DNA of 38,218 bases from an uncultured Clostridia bacterium (lineage in GTDB: Bacteria > Bacillota > Clostridia > Oscillospirales > Acutalibacteraceae): contig CALYBL010000015.1 of assembly GCA_944412495.1 (NCBI GenBank), positions 1 through 38,218 on the forward strand. The letters run 5' to 3'. The notes below the pieces were generated by a model. That model saw only the letters and a program-made list of their open reading frames with translations. It did not search any database and was not told where the DNA came from. The position numbers were made by a program, and so were the translations under genes. Positions 25,501 through 34,505 of this stretch are shown here, piece by piece (position 1 is the stretch's first letter; each line of letters opens with the position of its first letter).

Positions 25501-25849
25501 ACATGCTGTTTTAGATGCCGGGCAAACGGCATTGGAAAATGATATTTAACAAGTGCTGTCATGCCGTCATTTTATCAAGGCCGCATATCCGGCTTCGGCG
25601 CTTTTGTGCCGCTGTCCCTGCGCGGAGCTTACTGTGATATACTCAGACGGCCGTATATTCCACACAGCTTTTTGCCGCGCAGCCTGTGCTCAGACATGAC
25701 TTTGCACGGTGTTTCCAATTTTGATTAAAGTTCAGTAAACTCCGCGCATTAACCAGTAATGCCGCAGTAACAGCATAAGATTTTGCGGGACAGAAATTTC
25801 CCCTTGGCATATAAGCCATTATCCTATAAAAGCACACCAGAGGTACTGT
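25501..25849. other. Spacer between pnp and the M16 peptidase gene
   Basis: About 350 bases. No gene, repeat or convincing promoter pair is seen. The peptidase ribosome binding site is AGAGGT, 8 bases before its ATG. Confidence 0.4.
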
Positions 25850-27391
25850 ATGGAAGCTGTCACCCTTAAAAACGGGCTCAGAATAATTTTTGATGAAAAC
25901 GGGCATATGCGCTCGGCCTCCGTCAATATATACATAGGCTGCGGCTCAAGATATGAGCCGGTTGGCTGTGAGGGCGTATCGCATTTTATCGAGCATATGC
26001 TCTTTAAGGGCACGCAGAAGCGTTCCTGCGCGGATATTGCCGAGCAGATGGACGAAATAGGCGGACGCCTCAACGCCTTCACCACAAAGGAATATACCTG
26101 TATTTATACGCACACACTGTCATATCACGTCGAAACGGCGCTTGATATAATGCTTGACATGCTGCTCTTCTCCGCGTTTAACGAGAATGACATACGCACA
26201 GAGAAGGGCGTGATATGTGAGGAAATAAGCATGTATGAGGACAGCCCCGAAGACGTCTGCTTTGACCTTATGTGCGCCGGTATATGGCAGAAAAGCCCGC
26301 TTGGCCGGCCGATAATTGGAAGCCGCACTTCCGTAAACAGACTTTCCCGCAGCGATATCACCAGCTTTATGCGGCGCTACTACACGCCGGATAACATGGT
26401 GGTATCGGTAAGCGGCAGGTTTGACAGGGAAAGCGTATATTCGCTTATAGAAAAAGCCTTTGCCCGCTTTGATGCGGCTGAACAAAAGCCCTTATCCTGC
26501 TCAGAGGAGGGCGCGCCGGGCAATAAAGCCATGTCCTTGTCCGGCGTCAGCACAGACTGCGGCTCTCTTTTACACACACAATCTCCCATCACATCCGCCG
26601 CGTCTCAGCAGCACGGAGATATTTCGCATCCCGGCAATATGACCGACAGTTTGCATACAGCATCATGCGGCGGCGGTATTTTGTCAGAAGGCTCCCCGCA
26701 GTCCGCCCGCTCAGATATTGCCGCCGGCACTCTGCCGCATTTTCCGGCGCCGTATCTCGGATTTGTCAGCGAGTCGGATCTGCTGCCGGAATTCCACGGC
26801 GGCATATCGCTGCTTGGCCGGGATTTTGAGCAGACGAACATAATATTAGCTTTCCCCGGCCTGCCGGTAGGCGACGATGAGCGGTATACGGCGGCGCTCA
26901 TGTCGTCGATAGCCGGAGCCAGCTCCTCGTCAAGGCTCAACCGCCGCATACGTGAAGAGCTTGGCATGGCCTATTCCATATACTCCTTTCACACCTCGCA
27001 CATAGGTGCCGGTGTGTTTGGCGTGTCGGCCGGAGTCTCTGACGCCAATCAGGGCAGCGTTATCAATGAAACGCTTAAGCTTTTGCTCTCGCTGAAAAGC
27101 GATATAACTCAAAAGGAGCTGCACCGCGCAAAGCAGCACCTTAAATCCTCCATTGCTATGTCGATGGAGAGCACTGCCTCCCGCTCCTCAAGCTTCGGGC
27201 ACAGCCTGCTTATTGACGGCCGCATTGAGGATGAGGACGACGCTATGGCCAAGATAGACGCCGTAACGCTGGACGATGTCAAAGGCATGGCCGGCAGGAT
27301 AATCGACCTTAGCAATGTGCATATAGCTGTGGCAGGCCATGCTGAGAGCGAGGATTTTTATAAAAGCATTCTTCGGAGCGTCGGCGGGTAA
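25850..27391 (+). CDS. M16 family zinc peptidase with a central low-complexity insertion
   Basis: M16 peptidases (pitrilysin/processing peptidase family) cut peptides inside a two-half chamber. The inverted zinc motif is HFIEH (45-49) with the third ligand at E125 in VICEEISMYE. The second half begins around residue 325 (DFEQTNIILAFPGLP) and has the substrate-binding RRIREELGMAYSIYS. One-chain M16B proteins are usually about 410-430 residues; this one has 513. The extra ~85-90 residues lie between the halves (about 211-315) and are rich in Ser, Gly, His and Cys with no clear fold. In other Firmicutes such genes lie near pnp or dut. It has no terminator before secA. Confidence 0.88.
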   Translation: MEAVTLKNGLRIIFDENGHMRSASVNIYIGCGSRYEPVGCEGVSHFIEHMLFKGTQKRSCADIAEQMDEIGGRLNAFTTKEYTCIYTHTLSYHVETALDIMLDMLLFSAFNENDIRTEKGVICEEISMYEDSPEDVCFDLMCAGIWQKSPLGRPIIGSRTSVNRLSRSDITSFMRRYYTPDNMVVSVSGRFDRESVYSLIEKAFARFDAAEQKPLSCSEEGAPGNKAMSLSGVSTDCGSLLHTQSPITSAASQQHGDISHPGNMTDSLHTASCGGGILSEGSPQSARSDIAAGTLPHFPAPYLGFVSESDLLPEFHGGISLLGRDFEQTNIILAFPGLPVGDDERYTAALMSSIAGASSSSRLNRRIREELGMAYSIYSFHTSHIGAGVFGVSAGVSDANQGSVINETLKLLLSLKSDITQKELHRAKQHLKSSIAMSMESTASRSSSFGHSLLIDGRIEDEDDAMAKIDAVTLDDVKGMAGRIIDLSNVHIAVAGHAESEDFYKSILRSVGG

Positions 27392-27431
27392 ATTATTAAC
27401 AAAATATACTTTAATTCAGCGGATATTATGG

Positions 27432-27437
27432 TATAAT
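27432..27437 (+). promoter_or_regulatory. -10 candidate of the secA promoter
   Basis: TATAAT lies 110 bases before the secA start in an AT-rich stretch. The sequence 17 nt upstream (TTTAAT) is only a weak -35. It is the best promoter signal between the peptidase and secA. Confidence 0.4.
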
Positions 27438-27547
27438 AAACTTTAGTTATGTCTGATAGAAGCATCATGCTTATTTGTGCGTTGCCTTGTGCGAAATAAA
27501 GCAAATTAAATTTTAATAAACCGGCCATGCCGGTGAGAGGTGATTTT

Positions 27548-30307
27548 GTGGGGCTTATAAAAGCTATCTTTGGAGATTACAGCAAGCGCGAGCTTAAAAG
27601 GATAATGCCCATACGGGATGAAATCCTCAGGCTTGAGGACAAGTTTAAGGAGATGTCGGACGACGAGCTGCGCGAAATGACAGCAAGCTTTAAGGAGGAT
27701 ATCCAGAACGGCCGCTCACTCGACAGCATACTGCCTGAGGCGTTTGCCGTCTGCAGCGAGGCCTGCTACAGAGTACTGAATATGCGTCCGTACCCTGTAC
27801 AGCTGCTGGCCGGAATTATACTGCATCAAGGCCGTATTTCGGAAATGAAAACCGGTGAGGGCAAAACTCTTATGGAGACGCTTCCCGCCTATTTGAATGC
27901 GCTTTCCGGCAAGGGTGTACACATAGTCACAGTAAACGACTATCTTGCACGCCGCGACTCTGAATGGATGGGAAAGGTCTACCGCTTTTTGGGGCTGAGC
28001 GTCGGTCTTATCGTACACGGACTGAGTAACGAGGAGCGCCGCAGGGCCTATGCCGCCGACATAACATACGGTACAAACAACGAGCTCGGCTTTGACTACC
28101 TGCGCGACAACATGGTTCTATATAAGGAAAACAAGGTTCAGCGCGGCCACAACTACGCCATTGTCGACGAGGTCGACTCAATACTTATAGATGAAGCGCG
28201 TACTCCGCTCATAATTTCCGGTCAGGGCGAGAAGTCCAACGACCTTTATTACAAGGCCGACAAATTTGCACGCTCACTCAAAATGGTAAAGGTGGCGGAG
28301 CTGGACGACAAGCAGGATAACGACGAGCTTTATGACGGCGACTACATTGTCGATGAGAAGGCGAAATCCTGCACGCTTACCCCCTCCGGCGTAAAAAAGG
28401 CCGAGGCCTATTTTAACATAGAAAATCTTAACGACCCCGACAATATAACTATAGCCCACCACATCAATCAGGCAATACGCGCGCACGGTATAATGCAGCG
28501 CGATGTAGACTATGTCGTACGCGACAATGAAGTTATAATCGTCGACGAATTCACCGGCCGGCTCATGCTCGGCCGCCGCTACAACGAGGGCCTGCATCAG
28601 GCTATTGAGGCCAAGGAGGGCGTCAAGATAGAAAACGAGTCGAAAACGCTCGCCACGATAACCTTCCAGAACTACTTCCGCATGTACAAAAAGCTTTCGG
28701 GCATGACGGGTACCGCCATGACGGAGGCTGCGGAATTTCAGGAGATATACAAGCTCGATGTTGTAGAGATTCCCACAAACAAGCCCATGATACGCATTGA
28801 CCATCATGATGCCATATACAAGACGGAAAAGGGCAAATTCAACGCCGTTATAAATCAGGTGGAGGAATGCCACAAGAAGGGGCAGCCGGTGCTGGTCGGC
28901 ACGATATCGATAGAAAAGTCGGAGCATTTAAGCGGCCTGCTCAAACGCCGCGGCATAAAGCACGAGGTGTTAAACGCCAAATTCCACGAAAAGGAAGCGC
29001 AGATAGTAGCGCAGGCCGGCAAGAAGGGCGCCGTGACCATTGCAACGAATATGGCCGGCCGCGGCACCGACATTGTGCTGGGCGGCAACCCCGAGTACAT
29101 GGCACTAAACGAGATGCGCCGCCGCAATATACCGGAGGAGCTTATTACCGAGGCCACCGCCTTTGGTGAGACGGACAATGAGGAAATAATCGAGGCCCGC
29201 AGACTTTTCGCCGAGCTTGAGAAGAAGTACAAGGAAGAGATAAAGGGCGAGGCGGAAGAGGTCAAGGCCGCCGGCGGCCTCTTTATAATAGGCACCGAGC
29301 GCCACGACTCCCGCCGTATAGACAACCAGCTGCGCGGCCGCGCCGGCCGTCAGGGCGATCCGGGAGAAAGCCGCTTTTATATATCGGCGGAGGACGACCT
29401 TATGCGTCTGTTCGGCGGCGAGCGCATGTATAAGATGATGGAGGCGCTCAAGGTCGACGAGGACACACCTCTCGAGTCTAAAATGCTTTCCAATACTATT
29501 GAAAGCGCACAGCGCAAGGTCGAGTCCCGCAACTTTGCCGCCAGAAAGAGCGTGCTTGACTTCGACGACGTTATGAACAAGCAGCGCGAGCTTATATACT
29601 CGCAGCGCGACAAGGTGCTTAACGGTGATAATCTGCACGATTCCATAATAAGCATGGTAGACGAGACGATAAAGGACAAATGCGACAACTTCCTCTCCGG
29701 CGAGACGGTCGAGGAATGGAACTTCGCCAGTCTGCGCGACTACTTCCTGGGCTGGATAACCAAGAGCGAGGACTTCAGGTACACCTCCTCCGAGCTTAAC
29801 AATATAGCCAAGGAAGACATAATAAACGAGCTGACCGAGCGCGCTCACGAGATATACTCCGAGAGGGAGACGGCCTTCGGCAGCGAGCTTATGCGCGAGA
29901 TTGAGCGCGTTGTGCTGCTGCGCTGCGTAGACAGCCACTGGATGGACCACATCGACGCCATGGACGAGCTGAGACGTGGTATACATCTGCGCGCATACGG
30001 CCAGCATGACCCGGTTGTCGAATACCGCAACGAAGGCTACGACATGTTCAATGAGATGACGCAGTCCATAAGGGAAGACACAACTAAGATGATATTCACG
30101 GTACAGGTCCGCCGTCAGGAGGATGTAAAGCGCGAGCAGGTTGCCAAGGTTACGGGCGAGACCGGCAGCGACGGCTCCGACTCAGAGCACTCTAAAACCG
30201 TAAGAAAGGGCATAGTAGGGAAAAACAGCCCGTGTCCGTGCGGCTCCGGCAAGAAATATAAGCGCTGCTGCGGCAAGGACAAGTTCAAGGACGACAGCGA
30301 AGACTGA
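27548..30307 (+). CDS. secA: Protein translocase ATPase SecA
   Basis: SecA drives preproteins through SecYEG. The 919-residue protein starts with [18 protein letters not shown], matching the family. It has Walker A TGEGKT (near 103-108), [16 protein letters not shown] (near 206), the preprotein cross-linking domain, NMAGRGTDI of the second nucleotide domain, [19 protein letters not shown], and a C-terminal zinc-binding tail [14 protein letters not shown] that binds SecB or the ribosome. The GTG at 27548 is chosen because AGAGGTGA lies 5 bases before it; an ATG 21 bases earlier adds residues not in the family and has no such site. A strong terminator follows. Confidence 0.97.
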   Translation: MGLIKAIFGDYSKRELKRIMPIRDEILRLEDKFKEMSDDELREMTASFKEDIQNGRSLDSILPEAFAVCSEACYRVLNMRPYPVQLLAGIILHQGRISEMKTGEGKTLMETLPAYLNALSGKGVHIVTVNDYLARRDSEWMGKVYRFLGLSVGLIVHGLSNEERRRAYAADITYGTNNELGFDYLRDNMVLYKENKVQRGHNYAIVDEVDSILIDEARTPLIISGQGEKSNDLYYKADKFARSLKMVKVAELDDKQDNDELYDGDYIVDEKAKSCTLTPSGVKKAEAYFNIENLNDPDNITIAHHINQAIRAHGIMQRDVDYVVRDNEVIIVDEFTGRLMLGRRYNEGLHQAIEAKEGVKIENESKTLATITFQNYFRMYKKLSGMTGTAMTEAAEFQEIYKLDVVEIPTNKPMIRIDHHDAIYKTEKGKFNAVINQVEECHKKGQPVLVGTISIEKSEHLSGLLKRRGIKHEVLNAKFHEKEAQIVAQAGKKGAVTIATNMAGRGTDIVLGGNPEYMALNEMRRRNIPEELITEATAFGETDNEEIIEARRLFAELEKKYKEEIKGEAEEVKAAGGLFIIGTERHDSRRIDNQLRGRAGRQGDPGESRFYISAEDDLMRLFGGERMYKMMEALKVDEDTPLESKMLSNTIESAQRKVESRNFAARKSVLDFDDVMNKQRELIYSQRDKVLNGDNLHDSIISMVDETIKDKCDNFLSGETVEEWNFASLRDYFLGWITKSEDFRYTSSELNNIAKEDIINELTERAHEIYSERETAFGSELMREIERVVLLRCVDSHWMDHIDAMDELRRGIHLRAYGQHDPVVEYRNEGYDMFNEMTQSIREDTTKMIFTVQVRRQEDVKREQVAKVTGETGSDGSDSEHSKTVRKGIVGKNSPCPCGSGKKYKRCCGKDKFKDDSED

Positions 30308-30334
30308 GAAATATCTTTCAACTCCTTCCTAAAG

Positions 30335-30368
30335 GGCCGTCTGATTTAATAATCAGGCGGCCTTTTCG
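30335..30368 (+). terminator. Rho-independent terminator of secA
   Basis: GGCCGTCTGATT (30335-30346) pairs with AATCAGGCGGCC (30351-30362) with one T-G pair and the loop TAAT, followed by TTTTCGTT. It starts about 27 bases after the stop codon and is textbook in form. Confidence 0.9.
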
Positions 30369-30880
30369 TTATCCTATAAGCCAAACACATCCGATAGAAA
30401 CGTGAGGGCATCGAAAGCCTAATAGAAAGGCTTTCCAAAGTGAAGCCTTTCTATGCGAAGCAAACACATACAGACAGCAAACAACGCATCGCACAGGCTG
30501 CCGACATCTGATGAAACCCATTTGTTGAAAGCAGGGCATGATATGATAATATATTATCCAGTCCGGTCCCTTGAAAAACTGCGCCGGTGCCATGTCCCTT
30601 TTGGGATTTTTGTAATCTGCTGCTTCAGTGGTGACTTGACCTTGACACGGCTTGACCGCCTGATGCACCGCAGCCCGGCAGGACCAAACCGGGAGGTTGG
30701 CCTTCCTACAGTCGCTTTATGCAGTCAACCTCTTCTGCATCGGGAGCAGGCAGAAAAAGCTTTATAAGAATATTCTGCAAAAATCAATTAAGCGGCTGGA
30801 TGCCTGCTCATACAGTCAAATTTTTACTTTTGTCCAAAGCCCCTCAAAATTTTCCGGAGGACAAGCGCTAAATATGGATA
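30369..30880. other. Gene-poor spacer after secA
   Basis: About 510 bases. A perfect 12-bp inverted repeat, ATAGAAAGGCTT (30422-30433) and AAGCCTTTCTAT (30443-30454), stands at its start. The minus-strand frame 30369-30668 and the plus-strand frames lack ribosome binding sites and recognisable motifs. No promoter is needed here, since secA and the thioesterase gene converge. Confidence 0.45.
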
Positions 30881-30913
30881 AAAGGCGGCGGGGCTTATCG
30901 CCCCGCCGCCTTT
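30881..30913. terminator. Strong terminator of the thioesterase gene
   Basis: A perfect 14-bp stem, AAAGGCGGCGGGGC (30881-30894) with its complement (30900-30913), encloses a 5-nt loop. It lies 35 bases downstream of the thioesterase stop codon on the minus strand. A/T runs at both ends allow it to work in both directions. Confidence 0.85.
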
Positions 30914-30948
30914 ATTTGGCACTGCGAATTCCTACATTCCGGAAAAAA

Positions 30949-31356
30949 TCAGAATGGCATGTCAATATCCTTTATATAGCCCGTGACCGACATATCTGCA
31001 ATCAGCGCGCCGGTATCATCGGTAACCTTGACATTATAAAAGCACAGGCGTCTGCTATCCGACAAGCGCGTCGCCTCAGCGATAAGCCTTGTGCCCTTAG
31101 AGGCGCTTATAAACGAAATGCTGTTGCTTGCGGATACCGTCATTTTCCCTAATGAGTTGGCGGCAACTGCAAAGGCAAAATCCGCAAGAGTAAAAATTGC
31201 CCCTCCCTGTACCGAGCCGCCGGCGTTTTTGTGCCCGTCGGCTATCGTCAGACTGCACCCGGCACAGCCGTCCTTTACCCAGTCTATCTCGGCGCCCATA
31301 TCTGTCGCAAATTTATCTTTATTGAAAAATTTCCTTATTGCTTCGATGTTTTCCAT
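30949..31356 (-). CDS. PaaI-type hotdog-fold thioesterase
   Basis: The 135-residue protein has the single-domain hotdog thioesterase pattern of the PaaI/DUF4442 group: HKNAGGSVQGGAIFTLADFAFA (residues about 42-63, the catalytic helix with conserved Asp) and later SFISASKGTRLIAEATRL. Members hydrolyse acyl- or aryl-CoA thioesters; the substrate cannot be told from the sequence. AGGAGG lies before the ATG. It appears to be transcribed alone, between the secA terminator and a 0.6-kb spacer. A role in removing stalled CoA esters is inference from the family. Confidence 0.85.
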   Translation of the reverse strand: MENIEAIRKFFNKDKFATDMGAEIDWVKDGCAGCSLTIADGHKNAGGSVQGGAIFTLADFAFAVAANSLGKMTVSASNSISFISASKGTRLIAEATRLSDSRRLCFYNVKVTDDTGALIADMSVTGYIKDIDMPF

Positions 31357-31872
31357 TTATTTTCCTCCTGCTCCAATTATCCATTCTCCGTACAGCGTTA
31401 TTTCAAAACGTCTCTGTCCGGCCGAGACACTGTAATTTATATTTTATATTCTTCTCACATCGCTTCCACCGAAATCAGCACTGCCGAATATTCGTCAAGC
31501 GGCGAGCCGTCACCGATGGATACATAGGCCGAATGCTGAGACTGCGTCACGGAACATCCGGGAGCACCCACTGAAATGTGTATTTATTGGTAATTGCCGG
31601 CTGCTTCCTCTCCCAGCAGGTCAGGCATGCGGCAAAACGTAAGCGTCTTGAACGTCAGGGTGCCGATAAACCGCAGGCACGCACTGTGTGATATGTATCT
31701 GTCATTTGGTGCAGGCTTTAAAAGCCAAAGTGCACCGCTATCGCTTTAAATACCTGTCTTTTATATTTTTATAATAAAGCTTTTCTATATGCGGACTATA
31801 AAGCCGTTTGTTATGGTGAACCCCATGCGTCTATCTCAGCCCCGATGCTTTTTATTTGAGCCGAAAACAGCA
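31357..31872. other. Gene-poor spacer upstream of the thioesterase gene
   Basis: About 515 bases with no supportable gene. At 31708-31736 there is a nested perfect hairpin: GGTGCA/TGCACC enclosing GGCTTT/AAAGCC. AT-rich stretches at 31435-31455 and 31757-31785 may hold promoters, but no -35/-10 pair is convincing. Confidence 0.4.
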
Positions 31873-31915
31873 AAGGCGCAGACATATATAATAATACATG
31901 TCTGCGCCTTAAATT
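31873..31915. terminator. Terminator of the epimerase-rnhA operon
   Basis: AAGGCGCAGACAT (31873-31885) pairs perfectly over 13 bp with ATGTCTGCGCCTT (31898-31910), with a 12-nt loop. It lies 40 bases downstream of the rnhA stop codon on the minus strand, where the tail is TGCTGTTTT. Confidence 0.8.
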
Positions 31916-31949
31916 TCAAGTGCGGCACTTCTAAGCGGAATGGCACACA

Positions 31950-32393
31950 TCACTCAGCGGCATACCTTTTAGACTCCGCCACTGCCATTTCATCGCACCG
32001 TTCGTTTTCTCTGTGCCCGGCATGGCCCTTTATCCACACTATCTTGACGTCGTGCTCCTCAAGCAGATCCAGCAGCGTGCCCCACAGGTCGGGATTGAGC
32101 GCTGGGCTTTTGTCTGCCTTTTTCCAGCCTCTTGCCCGCCAGGACGCCGCCCAGCCCTTGGCAATGCCGTCGGCAACGTACTTTGAGTCGGTGTAGAGCG
32201 TGATGCTGCACGGTTCTTTGAGCGCCTGAAGCCCGGCAATCACCGCCATGAGCTCCATGCGGTTATTCGTCGTGTTTGCCTCGCCGCCGCTTATTTCCTT
32301 TTCAATGCCGTTGTATCTCAGTATCGTGCCGTATCCGCCGGGGCCGGGATTGCCGGAGCAGGCGCCGTCGGTGAACATTTCAAGCTTCTTCAT
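31950..32393 (-). CDS. rnhA: Ribonuclease HI
   Basis: RNase HI cuts the RNA strand of RNA-DNA hybrids, removing R-loops and primer remains. The 147-residue protein carries the four acidic catalytic residues D9 (FTDGAC), E47 (NRMELMA), D69 (YTDSKYV) and D134 (ERCDEMA), plus H124 in KGHAGH. The basic handle region [11 protein letters not shown] is present. It is full length. The ATG is nine bases after the stop of the epimerase-family gene and has no clear ribosome binding site, which suggests translational coupling to that gene. Confidence 0.96.
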   Translation of the reverse strand: MKKLEMFTDGACSGNPGPGGYGTILRYNGIEKEISGGEANTTNNRMELMAVIAGLQALKEPCSITLYTDSKYVADGIAKGWAASWRARGWKKADKSPALNPDLWGTLLDLLEEHDVKIVWIKGHAGHRENERCDEMAVAESKRYAAE

Positions 32394-32402
32394 ATATCTG
32401 TA

Positions 32403-33623
32403 TTAAAGCACAGGCTTTATTGACTCGCCATTTTCCAGCATGGAGAGAAGCTTTTCACACGTCATAAGTGCGCGCGGCAGATGATACGGGCCCTTCCACA
32501 TAGAGCCCTTCTGCGTGTGAGATACCGTGCCGTCGCGGTGCAGATAGCCGTACCACTCACCGTATTCCTTATCATGGAAGTGAGAGAATGCATACTCGTG
32601 TATACGCTCAAACCACTGCCAGTATTTCTCATCCTTTGTAAGTCCGTAAGCCATAAGTGTAGCTATAAGCGCCTCGTCATGCACCCACCACAGCTTCATA
32701 TCGTACTCCAGCTGCTCGCAGGGACGCCCGCTTATATCCACATAGTAATAGAAGCCGCCGTATTCCTTGTCCCAGCCGAGCTCCAGCATCCAGTCAAGCA
32801 GCTTGAGTGCCTTGCCGATAATCTCCTGGTCCCCGCTGTAAATGCCTTCGTTCATCAAAAACCATGAGTTCTCCATTGAGTGGCCGGGATTGACCGTGCG
32901 GCCGGCGGGGTTGTCGATAAAGCCGCCGTCGCTCAGCACCGTCTCAAGCGAGCACTTCATGTCCGGCTTGTAATGATACTTGAATATGTCGTCCGCCATC
33001 TGCTTTACTATCTCGGAATAATAGGCTGCCTTTTCAGGTATGCAGCGGCGCAGTATCTGGGCCGAGCTGACCATTACCATAGGCACCGCCGCGGCGCGCT
33101 CATTGCGCGTTGACGCATAGGTCTTCGGCGTTATTTTAAACGGGTCGGCGCTTGGGTCGTTATATATGCGAAGCATGAGGTCAAAGCAGGCTTCAGCCTT
33201 CTGGAGCGCGTCCTCGTCGTCCATGGCCGCACCGTACTCCGCCATGCCGACAACATAAAAGCTTTCGGAGAACATATATCTGCGCTTGCGCAGCGGACGT
33301 CCGTCGCGGGTCGTCTGGAAGAACATCCTGCCGTCGGTATCAACGCAGTGCTTCTCAAGAAAATCCTTGCCGAGCCTTGCGGCCTCTACCCACTCATCTC
33401 TTTTGCCGTAGCGATTGCACAGCGCTGAAAACGTCCACAGCCCGCGGCCGGCAAACCACACCGACTTGTCGTCGTTATAGCTTCTGCCCTGACGGTCGAC
33501 AGAGGATATATATCCGCCGTACTCCTTATCAAGCAGGTCGCTGTTCATCCAGAAGGGTATGCAGTCGTCGAGCAGCTGCTCATGATAAAACTGACGAAGT
33601 TCAGATATTTTCTTTTTGTCCAA
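32403..33623 (-). CDS. N-acylglucosamine 2-epimerase (AGE) family protein
   Basis: The 406-residue protein has the (alpha/alpha)6-barrel AGE/cellobiose epimerase family pattern. Conserved stretches with putative catalytic histidines are NPGHSMENSWF (about 242-252), KLWWVHDEALIA and GSMWKGPYHLPRAL near the end, and the early EYGGYISSVDRQGR. Family members interconvert GlcNAc/ManNAc, glucose/mannose ends of cellobiose or mannobiose, or related sugars; the substrate cannot be read from sequence. The start is TTG (33621-33623) with AGGAGA 7 bases upstream. It is followed at once by rnhA. The nearby nucleotide-sugar gene (17.8-20.2 kb) is too far to imply a shared pathway. Confidence 0.88.
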   Translation of the reverse strand: MDKKKISELRQFYHEQLLDDCIPFWMNSDLLDKEYGGYISSVDRQGRSYNDDKSVWFAGRGLWTFSALCNRYGKRDEWVEAARLGKDFLEKHCVDTDGRMFFQTTRDGRPLRKRRYMFSESFYVVGMAEYGAAMDDEDALQKAEACFDLMLRIYNDPSADPFKITPKTYASTRNERAAAVPMVMVSSAQILRRCIPEKAAYYSEIVKQMADDIFKYHYKPDMKCSLETVLSDGGFIDNPAGRTVNPGHSMENSWFLMNEGIYSGDQEIIGKALKLLDWMLELGWDKEYGGFYYYVDISGRPCEQLEYDMKLWWVHDEALIATLMAYGLTKDEKYWQWFERIHEYAFSHFHDKEYGEWYGYLHRDGTVSHTQKGSMWKGPYHLPRALMTCEKLLSMLENGESIKPVL

Positions 33624-33649
33624 TTTAATCTCTCCTGTTCCGTTTTATT

Positions 33650-33707
33650 CTGTCAAAAGACAAGAGGGGTAAGGATAGCTTGTAAAGACAACCTAAACCT
33701 CACCCCT
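33650..33707 (-). terminator. Terminator of the tRNA-Glu transcript
   Basis: On the minus strand AGGGGTGAGG (33698-33707) pairs with CCTTACCCCT (33665-33674), 10 bp with one G-T pair, followed by CTTGTCTTTT. It lies 6 bases after the CCA end of the tRNA. Confidence 0.7.
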
Positions 33708-33712
33708 TATCA

Positions 33713-33787
33713 TGGTGACCCGGACGGGAATCGAACCCGTGTTACCGCCGTGAAAGGGCGAGGTCTTAACCGCTTGACCACGGAGCC
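33713..33787 (-). tRNA. tRNA-Glu (anticodon TTC), acceptor-stem mismatch
   Basis: The minus strand gives a complete cloverleaf. The anticodon stem-loop is TCGCC-CTTTCAC-GGCGG with anticodon TTC, the T-arm is ACGGG-TTCGAAT-CCCGT, and CCA is encoded. The acceptor arms are GGCTCCG and CCGGGTC: position 6-67 is a C-C mismatch, and 2-71, 4-69 are G-T pairs; 27-43 is also a T-G pair. A normal tRNA-Glu has a fully paired stem, so this copy may be a hybrid or weakened. It lies exactly where gene composition changes (see findings). Confidence 0.9.
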
Positions 33788-33824
33788 TTATTTCCTTGGC
33801 ACCGCTACCGCAGTGCCGAGGATT

Positions 33825-33853
33825 ATATTATCATACCCTCTCAAAAAAAGCAA
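33825..33853 (-). promoter_or_regulatory. Promoter of tRNA-Glu
   Basis: On the minus strand TTGCTT (33848-33853) and TAATAT (33825-33830) are separated by 17 nt. A 9-bp inverted repeat (33794-33802 with 33813-33821) lies between the start point and the tRNA. The -35 overlaps a small A7/T7 hairpin (33843-33863) that may serve as the weak terminator of the phosphate transport genes. Confidence 0.5.
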
Positions 33854-33861
33854 GCCCTTTT

Positions 33862-34485
33862 TTAAGAATTTTTCATAACAACACTTTCCACTACATCTGC
33901 GGCGTGTTCACATGTATCTGCGCACCGCTCCAGATAGATATAGATCTCTCTCCATGCGATAATATGAAGCGGGTCCTGACATTCCGAATGCAGTCTCCTC
34001 ATGCTCTTCATAAAGCAGCGGTCCGCTTCTTCTTCCAGGTCATTGATCTGGATAATGACTTCTTTCATCTTCTTGGAATGGCGGAAATCTGCGAATTCCC
34101 GCGTAAGTTCCGTCACTTTCTCACAACAACGGATAATAATATCCAGCATCTGAATGGCATCATCCTCAATCTCCGTGATATTGTTCATATAAATTCTCAG
34201 GAGTGCATCCTCAATCTTATCCGTAATATCATCGATTCTCTGACTCAGCGCAATGATGTCCTCCCTTTCAATCGGAGGAATGAACTCTTTTGCCAGTCTG
34301 TCCAGCATAGCGTGCTTTTTCATATCCGCACTGTTCTCAATCTTGTGCATCTGTGCAATATACTCTTCCAGTTTTTCCGGTCTGAAATCCTTAAGAATCT
34401 CTTCCAGCATATGTCCTGCCTGGCAGGAAATCTCCGCGCAGGCTGTAAATGTTTCAAAATAAAATGAATCCCGATTCTTTGCCAT
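33862..34485 (-). CDS. DUF47 (PhoU-like) protein, partner of PiT transporter
   Basis: The 207-residue protein is all-helical with the DUF47/PhoU-like pattern: repeated acidic-basic helices such as AQMHKIENSADMKKH and INDLEEEADRCFMKSM that hold a metal site in PhoU proteins. Members are usually next to low-affinity phosphate permeases and thought to modulate them. The frame opens 72 bases earlier, but the ATG at 34483-34485 has AGGAGG before it and gives the family start MAKNRDSFYFE. It follows the PiT gene by 20 bases in one operon. No Ile codon of the ~12 I checked is ATA, unlike the genes left of the tRNA. Confidence 0.9.
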   Translation of the reverse strand: MAKNRDSFYFETFTACAEISCQAGHMLEEILKDFRPEKLEEYIAQMHKIENSADMKKHAMLDRLAKEFIPPIEREDIIALSQRIDDITDKIEDALLRIYMNNITEIEDDAIQMLDIIIRCCEKVTELTREFADFRHSKKMKEVIIQINDLEEEADRCFMKSMRRLHSECQDPLHIIAWREIYIYLERCADTCEHAADVVESVVMKNS

Positions 34486-34505
34486 GTTTTTTCCTCCTAT
34501 GTTTT

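Noticed and set aside
30369-30668. Minus-strand frame after secA
   Set aside because: It lies in a convergent spacer, begins without a ribosome binding site and overlaps the hairpin at 30422-30454.
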